64,000 nucleotides of DNA from Plumapathes pennacea. Lineage: Eukaryota; Cnidaria; Anthozoa; Antipatharia; Myriopathidae. Shown in pieces: positions 29,128-41,100 of the stretch. The notes beneath the pieces were generated by a model. The model was not told the DNA's origin. It was given only the letters and a program-made list of their open reading frames with translations, and searched no databases. Made by a program: the position numbers and the translations under genes. Location: positions 17,479,591 to 17,543,590 of the forward strand of contig OZ038469.1 in assembly GCA_964036295.1 (NCBI GenBank), in the 5' to 3' direction. Every line of letters begins with the position of its first letter. Positions within the stretch are counted from its first letter, which is position 1.

Positions 29128-32100
29128 GTATGTAAACACTTTTTTAACGGTTTTAATTCTTCAGTTGTTTATATGATCTTCCATTATCAGGCTTTTTGCT
29201 GCCAAACGGCATGGGTTTGCTCAAAAAAAATTATCGACTTTCTTCGTATAAATGCTGGGAAGAAGTTTTTCAAATCATCTTAAACTGTGTATTTCTCTTA
29301 TATTATTTATCTATTGTGTGTTTTTATTATATTCTTCAAAGACGCATAGTCATATCAACACCAAATGCTAAGTATGGCCACCCGCTCTTTTTTATAGACA
29401 ACATTGAGACTTGAATCAGCAGGTGGGAAAAATTTCACTGTTGGTCCCAATGCGATTTGAGAATTTAAGGAGAACAGGTTGTTTCCCTTGTTGTTTCGAG
29501 GGATGACTTAATGAGCTTAGACGCGGCGAAACATGAAGCAGAGAAGTAAAATAGGGCAACTTGTGCGAAAACATTTAAGACCCATGAACAGGTCTTTATT
29601 TCACTTTCTTTTTTCGGGCGAGTTTCGATGATTATAGATATGTAAATTTGCTCAGTATACTATTTCAAAAGAAACATTGGTCCTTAAGGCGAAGGCGAAT
29701 CTGTAATTACCACCCAAAGGAAAAGAGCAAAGTAGAGTAACTAAGAAAATATTACACATCACACACTTATGGCGCCTATCAGCACTTTTTTGCCATCAGA
29801 GTAGTAGCTCAAGCATGAAGCCAATATATGAAAATTGAGCTGATCTTGGGGTCGTCGTGCTCTCGCGTGTTCTCGCGTGCGACTCCTTGCTCTTCTTGTG
29901 TTGTGGTGTCGTCAGCCACATGCGCGACATTTCCAGAATGATATTAAAGCGCGCGAAATTGAACCGAAAAATAGGCAAGACAGTCAGGACTTGGACACAT
30001 CTTTTGAGTCCTCTATTTAATACCGTCGCTGTTTCAAGTTTGAAGCGTTTACGGAATTATATATTTCTGTACTCATTCGTTAAACCTTTAAAGAAAAACA
30101 GTCCTTCGAGCAAAGGATAAATACTGTGCGTCCCATTTGGCAGCTGCACCAGCATATTATTGCTCGCGGGGGCCTGGGGCCCAAGCGCCCAAGCGAGCTT
30201 AAAAACGCAAATTTTTATTTTTATTTTTTTCCTTTTTGTCGGTCGAGAATGGGCACACAGTGATTGGTTCATATTATCACGTGCTAAGCGATGACGTAAT
30301 TGACTTCGCTAAACAACTCAAGATGTGGCCAGTGAATTGCTCGTTACTTGTGTGTAAAAGTTAACTGCATCCCATCCAAACTCAACACCATTTGGCTCTG
30401 TGGAATATGCACGGATAAACTGGATTTTCGGGAACAATTTTGGCTTGCGTACACCGCGGAAGCTTTGAGAATAGCCGTAAACAAATATTTGATGGATACC
30501 GCTGGAGAGGATTGCTAATATCTCTGTCGCCGATAAATATTTAGTCCCGACGAAACTTTCTGTGGCGACACAAAATACTTTTGGGAAGATAACAGGGCGA
30601 AAACAGAAACCAAAGCTACGGTGAGCTTTGACCGTTTTATGCTTTACTCTGTACATGACATCTGTTGCCTCATAAAATTCTTCTGCGTATCGTACATTGC
30701 CTGTTGAAGTGTTTCTTTCATTCGATCATGTAGCCTTTGTTTCGCAATGGTCACTGAATACCAGAAATGAAAAATACGCCGAAATAATTCTGAGGATTGA
30801 GTTTGCAGTCACAAATGGATTGAACACACTGTGAACAAAACCGCAATAATATTGTAAACATATCTCGTGTGACATTCCTCGCTTTCAATTTTATATTTGT
30901 TACAGAGCACGAATACTCGAAAGCTTTGATAGAAAAAACGTATTGAGTTAATAAAAGAAAACACATAAGTAGTGAAGTGAAAAAGTTAACTGCATCCCAT
31001 TCAAACTCAACACCATTTGGCTCTGTGGAATATGCACGGATAAACTGGATTTTAGGGAAAGATTTTGGCTCGCGTTCACCGCGGAAGCTTTGAGAATAGC
31101 CTTAAACAAATGTTTGATGGATACCGCTGGGGGATTGCAAATTTCTCTGTCGCCGATAAGTATTTAGTCCCAACGAAACTTTCTGTGGCGACACGAAATA
31201 CTTTTGGGAAGATAACAGGGCGAAAACAGAAACCAAAGCTACGGTGAGCTTTGGCCGTAAAACAATGACGCTTTATGCTTTACTCTGTACATGACGTGAA
31301 GCTGGTGTTGTGAAACAAATTGTTATAAATATTCATACACACGATTATCCAATTTCTGCCAAAAACTATTTTTTTAATTGTTTGAGACTTACTTGAACTC
31401 CAAGTTGTGTAAACTATGCAGAGTAGCTGCAAATGACACCAGAAAAATATCATACAGTATAGGGAACTTGGCTTTTGACACCTTGCTCAAATGAAACCTA
31501 ATTAAACTATAAATTTATCATTACAACATTCGTACGTTTGCTTCAGGGTTGCCTCACAAGGTTGAGAGAATCTACATTTTGAGCCTTGGAGTGAAAACGT
31601 CGTCCAGCAAAGAAAACAGTAATGCGTGACTTATCTCATGTTATGCATAATTATTTTCACACTTTGACTTCGAGCATTTGTTTCTAATCACAAGCTACGA
31701 TTAATCTAGCTTGCGTTTCATTGCTTATCTGTTTTTCTTCTTCTAAAATGCACTTCTTAGGCTTTCTTAAAAACAGCGCAATGGCTGCACTTCACGGTAA
31801 CAGTATAGCCATGCAGTTTGACTTATAATGTCGTGTCTTCAGTGTCTGCGCTTAACGGCGTTATAGTTTCGTGCCTTATAATCACAATGTAATCTACATT
31901 TGCGGAAAATTTTGGTTTCAGTGGCCAAACAAACTTCAAATGTTTGACCACCAGAAATATGACAACGAATTCCAGAAAAGCTCCCGCACAAAACCTACTT
32001 AGAGAACAGCTACTATAACGCGTAACAAGATCATGCCCAGATTTGGAAAATGACAAGTTCCTTATTTGGAAGTTCATTGTTGACACAGAAGGAAGGACAC

Positions 32101-35100
32101 CGTGACTGCTTTAAGGTCGCCCCACTTCATAGGCCGCAAAAGGGCGCAACTGCATGTCAACAAAAATCTCACGTTACATACTTGAAACTTAGCCAAGAAA
32201 ATGAAGCCTTCAACACCGCTTGCGGTGTACATTACCCTATGAAATATTAGCATTTTTCCTTGCACGTCAATCAATCTTCAAATCCTAGAGGGGGGTGTAT
32301 TTTACCAATTGCCATGATACCTACGCTTTTAGCTCTTGAGTGAAAACAATCATATGCTGGGCCAAATAGCCCACTCTTCGCTTGCAAATTGACATTTACA
32401 TGCTGCGTACCCATTTACAAATTGTGTAAATGGGTAGAGAGTATGTAAAAAGAGTTTTACACATTATGTAAACCATGAGTAGACTGTGTGTAAACTACGT
32501 GTAAAATATATTCTAACCGTATTTACATACTGTGTAAAAGAGTAGAATTTTCCAGTGGTTTAGGCAATATAATAGCGTTGCATTGGCTGCAATTCTTTGG
32601 AATGCTCTAATTGTTTAGTTAAACAGCCCTTTTTAACCGGCTTTACTTTCTCCCTTTATATCTCTGGTATAAGCAAATGTAGACTTTCTGTTTGCTTATT
32701 GTTTCGCTTTTCTTTTAGGAGAGCCGATCCAATTTGAACGAAAACACTACTGCGGTGATTCAGGCTGCACTTAAGAATTTGGGTTGAGACTATAAAACGG
32801 AGATAGTTGCTCATTTCCACATAGTTACATTCATAATTCTAATCAGAATTGAACATGTTAACAGCTGCTGTACGGAACCAAATTCTTTGGTTCGTACAAC
32901 ATTATTAAAGAATACTAGCTATTATTTGTAAGAGTATGATGATGGCTTATGAATAACCGTGATAATTTTGTTTGGTTTTCAGGATGTCCATGTTCCCTTA
33001 ATGGATCCAATGGCGACTTTATAAGTCCAAACTATCCAGACAATTACCCAGACAATCTGAACTGTTCCTGGGGCATCACAGTACCAAGTGGCTACCGTGT
33101 GCAAGTGGACTTTGACACATTTGAAGTGGAGGACACGCATGATTATTTAAGGATTTACAACGGTCCTTCAAGTTCCAGTCCTCAGCTGGCTTCCCTCACT
33201 GGTAGTTTGTCAACACCCTGCACTTTATTTTCAAGTGGACCTTCACTTTGGTTTAATTTCGTTACAGATAGTACTGTAACAAAAAAGGGATTCAAGGCTT
33301 CTTATAGCGCTGTCTTATCTCCCGGTATGTATAACTCTACTGATCTACTGATGTACGTTCACCATTAATAGAATGTAAGCGATCAACCTTCCAATACCTC
33401 TTTTCTTAATAATCTACTCAAACAATAGACTTAGAAAATGTTTCATAACATTATGTTAGTAAAATGGTTATTTAAGGATTTACAACGGTCCTTCAAGTTC
33501 CAGTCCTCAGCTGGCTTCCCTCACTGGTAGTTTGTCAACACCCCGCACTTTATTCTCAAGTGGACCTTCACTTTGGTTTAATTTTGGTACAAACGCTATT
33601 ATCAGAAGAAAAGGTTTTCACATTTCCAGAAATCGTGGACAAAATGGCGAACGCGCGTGCGCAATGCAAGCGTAATGGCGTCGATACAGCATAAGAAAAT
33701 GTATGAGAATGTTCAAATTTCGCAAATATATCATTATACATATTAGATTTTCACGGTGCCAGCATCTAAACTTGATGAGGGTCGATCGAACAACATAAAT
33801 AACACAAAAGCAGGTACTGAAACGGCGGCCTACCCACTTCCCGAGACGAGTGCATTCTCTGCCTGTTTCTCTCCACTTTTCCCATACATTTCCTTATAAT
33901 CTGCCTCAAATAGCTTCCGGTATTCGTCAACTAACGGGAGAGCACGACTATGTAGTTCAAGTGCCAGCATCTGAATATGTTCAAGAGTGTTCGATGTGTT
34001 CAAATCGCTCGTAAAAGGCCTGATAATTCCACGCCAAAGTTCTTCCACAGACGTACTTTTATCCGCCATTTATAAGTTATATTAACAGTATAGCCATGCA
34101 GTTTGACTTATAATGTCGTGTCTTCAGTGTCTGCGCTTAACGGCGTTATAGTTTCGTGCCTTATAATCACAATGTAATCTACATTTGCGGAAAATTTTGG
34201 TTTCAGTGACCAAACAAACTTCGAATGTTTGACCACCAGAAATATGACAACGAATTCCAGAAAAGCTCCCGCACAAAACCTACTTAGAGAACAGCTACTA
34301 TAACGCGTAACAAGATCATGCCCAGATTTGGAAAATGACAAGTTCCTTATTTGGAAGTTCATTGTTGACACAGAAGGAAGGACACCGTGACTGCTTTAAG
34401 GTCGCCCCACTTCATAGGCCGCAAAAGGGCGCAACTGCATGTCAACAAAAATCTCACGTTACATACTTGAAACTTAGCCAAGAAAATGAAGCCTTCAACA
34501 CCGCTTGCGGTGTACATTACCCTATGAAATATTAGCATTTTTCCTTGCACGTCAATCAATCTTCAAATCCTAGAGGGGGGGTGTATTTTACCAATTGCCA
34601 TGATACCTACGCTTTTAGCTCTTGAGTGAAAACAATCATATGCTGGGCCAAATAGCCCACTCTTCGCTTGCAAATTGACATTTACATGCTGCGTACCCAT
34701 TTACAAATTGTGTAAATGGGTAGAGAGTATGTAAAAAGAGTTTTACACATTATGTAAACCATGAGTAGACTGTGTGTAAACTACGTGTAAACTAGAAATA
34801 CGATAATCGCAGATTCCCCTCGCTCTGACATTGATGGGACTTTTACTTTGGTACTCCCAAGAAGAGTAGCCTTTGTTTTACCGAAATGTTGACTCAATCT
34901 TTCCTTCGAAGTCAAATGCTACACACAAAGGAAGGAGAAAAAGAATGGTGTGTTATTCTTGGTTTGCACTCACGTGGTTTTCACGGGTCACGCGACCGCA
35001 GCACCCTCCAAAATAACAGATTGTACCTTTCTGACTCCAGAACTGAAAAGAGCACACCTGAATTAGTCCAGATGCCAATTTTGGATTGTCCAGGCTTAAT

Positions 35101-38100
35101 TTTGGCGAAGCAGCGGCAATTTGTTTTTTGGAGATTTGATAAGAGTTTGTATGCGGCGCCATGTTGGTGGACCAAGGTTGTACACCAACATGGCGGCCAA
35201 TAACTCGGAACACGAAATGAAGCTGATGTACGACTCAGTTTGATTCTATGTTACTTCACATCCTTCGCAGTGCCAATTTTAAAATGTTTCGTGAAGGAAA
35301 ACTTTATAATTCAGACACAAGCAACGATTTTAGTCGGCCACGAGCGTGTCACACGGTTTTGTTGTCACGTTATTCAAACGTCCATAGCTCCCGATAGATA
35401 TTTTGTGTCGACCCAGAATTTTGCAGTAAGTATTAAGGCATAACAGTCTTGAACATATTAGTGTATCGGACTTGTAGGGTGCGTTACTTCTGTGATGGCC
35501 TTCTTATGACGTCACATGCAAACCAAGAATACTTTTGCGTTGAAAAAAAGAATCGATTGCGTGACGAAGTACGTATTTCCCACGGTCGGTCGGCACGACA
35601 AATTAATTTATACAGTCTGCCAAGCACGTTCTCAAAATCTAATACTCAAATTTTGAAGTTTGTCGGCCGTCGTAGTACGGGAGAAAAACAAACACTGATT
35701 CTCCAATTTTGAATTCATAGGTAGTACAATTAAATAGGCTTCCTGTGCAATTTGTTTTTACTCTGGGTTGCATGCACAAGACTCAGGCATGCATGTTTAA
35801 TGAGCTCGAATTGTTTTGTACGTGAACGCGCTCAAAACAACATGATTTCTCCCAGAATCAAAGCATAACTTGAACGGTTTACTTCAAATTATGCACGGGC
35901 TTCAGACCTAGTCATACTTCTAAGGGCTTGTGAACGATTCTCGCTGCAATCACCGCATGTCAAATTACAGTATTTGTTAGTTTTAGTCTTGAAAGAAATA
36001 ATAAGACATCTGACTAAATCATTCAAGACCCCAAGTTCCGATTGCTCTGAGCCAATACAGTAGCCGAAACTGGCGACAGAAGCGTATTAAAAGAATACTT
36101 CGAGGGAAAATGATCAGCATACAGATTTTAATACATTCTTGAAGTGATCGAGTTACAAGATACGGGTAGAATATATTTGTCACGGTGATTGTTCGCTTTC
36201 CACTGACTAACCTTTGTTGTTTGTCCTTTCTGAATAAGGATCTGAGTTTAACACAAGACGGCGTCTGAAGCTCCCGATTTGCTTGATCTTCTTCGGCACG
36301 CTTCCGTTCATGATGCTGTCGGTTATCAAATGTTTGTCGTCTTTTCTCTAGACGTATTTATTTGGCGCTGTTCGATTGTTTCACGATTTCGCTTTGCCCG
36401 GCTAGTTCCCTTCTCTTTTGCAGACGAGCTTCGCGAGACCGTGCTGTGTCAAGTTTTCCAGTTTTCAAATTCATCTTCGTGAACGCAGTTACGTACAGTT
36501 GTTGCTTCGTTCAAACCTTTGTTTGACCTCGCTTTGACGCTAATCGATCATTATTATTACGTCATTGCCTTAGAGGTCGCCCCATGACAGACTGACTGAC
36601 GAACATTAGATTTCGAGATGGCGACTGGCTTGGAGTCTCCACACAAAGCGAATTTGCTGCATTAGCGCCGTGATTATTACCCTCACTTCGCTTCGCTTCG
36701 CTCGGGGAATATATTCTAACCGTATTTACATACTGTGTAAAAGAGTAGAATTTTCCAGTGGTTTAGGCAATATAATAGCGTTGCATTGGCTGCAATTCTT
36801 TGGAATGCTCTAATTGTTTAGTTAAACAGCCCTTTTTAACCGACTTTACTTTCTCCCTTTATATCTCTGGTATAAGCAAATGTAGACTTTCTGTTTGCTT
36901 ATTGTTTCGCTTTTCTTTTAGGAGAGCCGATCCAATTTGAACGAAAACACTACTGCGGTGATTCAGGCTGCACTTAAGAATTTGGGTTGAGACTATAAAA
37001 CGGAGATAGTTGCTCATTTCCACATAGTTACATTCATAATTCTAATCAGAATTGAACATATTAACAGCTGCTGTACGGGACCAAATTCTTTGGTTCGTAC
37101 AACATTATTAAAGGATGCTAGCTATTATTTGTAAGAGTATGATGATGGCTTATGAATAACCGTGATAATTTTGTTTGGTTTTCAGAATGTCCATCTTCCG
37201 CTAATGGATCCTATGGCAACTTTGTAAGTCCAAACTATCCAGACAATTACCCAGACAATCTGAACTGTTCCTGGGGCATCACAGTACCAAGTGGCTACCG
37301 TGTGCAAGTGGACTTTGACACATTTGAAGTGGAGGACACGCATGATTATTTAAGGATTTACAACGGTCCTTCAAGTTCCAGTCCTCAGCTGGCTTCCCTC
37401 ACTGGTAGTTTGTCAACACCCCGCACTTTGTCAAGTGGATTATCACTTTGGTTTAATTTCGTTACAGATAGTACTGTAACAAAAAAGGGATTCAAGGTTT
37501 CTTATAGCGCTGTCTTATCTCCCGGTATGTATAACTCTACTGATCTACTGATGTACGTTCACCATTAATAGAATGTAAGCGATCAACCTTCCAATACCTC
37601 TTTTCTTAATAATCTACTCAAACAATAGACTTAGAAAATGTTTCATAACATTATGTTAGTAAAATGGTTATTTAAGGATTTACAACGGTCCTTCAAGTTC
37701 CAGTCCTCAGCTGGCTTCCCTCAATGGTAGTTTGTCAACACCCCGCACTTTATTTTCAAGTGGACCTTCACTTTGGTTTAATTTTGGTACAAACGATATT
37801 ATCAGAAGAAAAGGTTTTCACGTTTCCTATACGGTGACTCTGTCTTCAGGTAAGTATAACTCTACCAATGTACAATCACCATTATAAGATTGTAAGCAGC
37901 CAACCTTCCAAGAAATCTTCCTTCCCTGAACATCAGCGTTGTTAATCCACTCAGACAAGTATTAACCTTGTGATGTGATAAGTGATATCTTAATTATCAA
38001 CCATATTTTTCCCTTAGGTGTATGCACGTGCAAGGACATTAGCATTCTTATAAACAACACCAAGGTGAACTCTTCAGAATTGTTTACAAACAATTCATAC

Positions 38101-41100
38101 GAGTTCAGTGTTAATGTCAGTATGGACTGTGGTGGCGGGGACACACCTCCCGATTCCTATTGGTTTGATTGCGTCTTTGCTGGTATGAGGTGGACAGAGC
38201 AGAAAAAGATTTTTGACAGCAACACACTGATACGGTTAAATGAGGATACTTACCGTATCCAGTGTGAAGTTAAGGATCAGTCTAATTATTCTCTCTGCTT
38301 TGGATCTACATTCGCGAAAATTGTCATGCCTGGAGGTAGCACAGAGTTAAGGTGAGAATATTTACCAAAACATGGCTACTTATTCATTTACCAAACCCTA
38401 GCCCCACTTTTCCTTGCATAAGTTTAATTCATGTACTTGGGCCTGTTTCAAACATCGAACTTCACATGAATCGAATACATTGTAAATATGCAAAAGCTAA
38501 GTTATATTGTATTTGACGCTTGTGAAGTTCGACGTTTGAAACAGGCCTTATTTTCATACTAAACAAAGTTATTTTTTGTAATGTTCAGTATCCTGAAACC
38601 ATCACAATCCTTACGTTTGCCTAACATGAGAGTGTTGATATCGGGGCTTGTACTCAGGTCGCCTATTTAAATTATAGCCACACGCTAAAACTATATTCCG
38701 GTCATTTGTTCTGTTTTATCTGATTGTTTTGAAATTAAAAATTGCGAGCACTTGTTATGTTTTAATATGTAAATGAAAATAGTCTATTTTGATAATCCAT
38801 ACTTTAAAATTAATAAATTTCCTCTGGCTTGCCGTGGTGTGGACTCTTATTTATCACGATTTACGTCATCACATGGTCAAAATGTTGTGGACTCACGAGG
38901 CGCTTCGCCGAGTGAGTCCACAACTATTTTGACCATGTAATGACGTAAATCGTGGTAAATAAGCGTCCACACCAGGGACAACCAGTGGAAATTTGTTTTT
39001 TACCACAATATTTAGAAACATACAGGAACTTTTCGTTGTATTTCGCTGCAAAGCGTGACATGCTGGCGTCAGCATCGTTGTCTGGACTCTTTACCACGGT
39101 AAATCGACCAATTAGAGAGCGAGAAACTAGTGTGTTGTGGTAAAAAATATTATTTGTTATAATTATAGATAGGCATCTTTTGCACTCGAGTTTCTGTGGG
39201 AGCGAGTTTTCAGATGTGGGTCAACTTTCTATTGTTTTGAAATTATATAAACTCTTCAGGTGTGATGAGAACTGTGCTTCTAAAGTCAACGTGGCAAAAA
39301 GAATGGTGGTCACGTGTTACTGCAAGGCGCCGTGGTGTAAGGACGTGCGTCCTGATTGGTCCTTCTATAAAGTGGACACTGGAGGGACTACTATTCCAGT
39401 TTCCGAAAAAATAATAAATAAAGGGATGGTCAGCGCTATTTTGAAGGAAAATTCTTTGGAAGAAAATACCGCATATAAAATATTGGCGACCTCTTCCCCC
39501 CAAGGATCCGACTTCAAAGACATCAGCCGTCTGGAGTTTTTCACGAATTCAAAACCATACGTCGCACAACTGCAAGGAGGGTGTACTGTTAGCCCCATGG
39601 AAGGAATTGCGCTGAATACATCGTTCTTCTTCAGTTGTGTTGGATGGCTCGACGAGGATCAGCCACTAATCTATATCTTTAAATATCGCATCAACTCAGG
39701 CAATGTGACCTTTTACGAAGGACCGGCTTCTAACACTTCTGCTATGATGCCTCTTGGGGATTTGAACAAGGACTTCAACTTGGTGGTAGAGATGGTAGTC
39801 CAAGATGCTTTAGGAGCCTCGGATTCAATTGTAAAGATTTTAAATGTAAGCACTGAATGCGATGAATCACGACAAACGCGATAGTCACTTAGATGTGTGA
39901 TTTTGCTTTGGAGTCGCCCTTTTTAGCCGCGTAAAGCAACGGAGAAAACGAGTTTTTAAGAAGAAGATAATGCAAAAGCATTATGCACACAAACACTCTC
40001 GGTTAGATAGAATAACTGCATTCTACACTGATTGTTCCCGGTAAATGTTTTCTAAGCCATACTACTACAGACTCAAGTTTCTGCTGTGTGTTTGCAGATA
40101 TACATTTGTGTGTCAGTGCTCGTAAATTTCATTCGTGCATTCGTTTTGCCTCTTCAGGTTTCTAAACCGGAATCTTTGAGTGTTGATGAAGTCGATGAAC
40201 TCCTGAATACTACAGATCCAAAAGCATTGCAAAATTCCATACTCATCCTTTCTGCTGTGGATGCCGCCAACTCGAGCAGCAAAGAAAAGACACAGGTATA
40301 AGAGAAAGTGAATGTTGAAAAGAAATGTGTTTAATTTTCTTTTCTTTTTAGGTAAAGGTGATAGTGACCAAATACTAAGTTAATATTAACCATATTTTGT
40401 TTGATTTTCACTTCTGGTGTTGATCGATACGTTAAGTATCCAGTAGTTAACTTAGTTACGTCTTGTTTGAATTGTGTAATTGTTGTTAAACGTCTGATAT
40501 AACGGCCTGTTGAAATCAATGTAAGACAGGGTACGGAAACGAACAAATGTGTCATGTACAGTCATCAAATGAGTACAGGATCTTCTTATAATTAAGATTG
40601 TCATTTTGACAGCTAGCGTTGTTTCCAGGTGAAAGAAAAGGTCATGGATAAAATTGTGAACGTAACCGTAAAAACGTTGGTAGACGTCGGAACTTTGGCC
40701 TCTATTGTTGACATGGCAACGGAGGATGACGAGCAAGTCTCACCAACGATTCAGGTGAATTGCTCAATCAGCAAAATAACCAACAACTTAATTTTTGGTC
40801 GGAAATCTTTAATACAGGGCCATAAAAATACAATTCAGACAGCGTAATATTATTTTTTTAGGACAAATCTCTCACGAAGCTTGATGACATGGTCGCATTT
40901 ACATCTCAGTGGAAGAATAGAAATGACGATGCAGGGCTTGTAAAGAAAGTTGGCTATAATGTATTGCGTTGTATATCAAATGTGATGACTGTGGCAACAA
41001 ACAATGTTCTGAAAGTTAACAGCGATAAAGGAATCGCAAATACAAAGGTATGGTCTTGACTCAGTGAATGTCTGTTTGTGCTGTTGAATATGCAAAACAG

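Larger units (their letters stand above)
29128..32982. other. Gene C intron 1
   Basis: The first ~1.03 kb matches gene B intron 1, and similarity stops near 30155. The rest holds a direct repeat of ~270 bp (30365-30640 and 30990-31255), an inverted copy of the dispersed element (31440-32375) and the first half of the CUB duplication unit (from about 31798). A patch at 31390-31436 resembles gene B 8298-8345. No exon is visible. Confidence 0.6.
31798..37830. repeat. Internal duplication that made two CUB exons
   Basis: The unit 31798-33620 recurs as 34085-34794 plus 36705-37830 with very few changes. It includes ~1.1 kb of intron, one CUB exon and the half CUB pseudoexon. The second copy is interrupted by ~1.9 kb (34795-36704) absent from the first. 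Confidence 0.85.

Noticed and set aside
30318-30656. A 112-residue minus-strand frame in gene C intron 1
   Set aside because: It lies in a direct repeat whose second copy breaks the frame.
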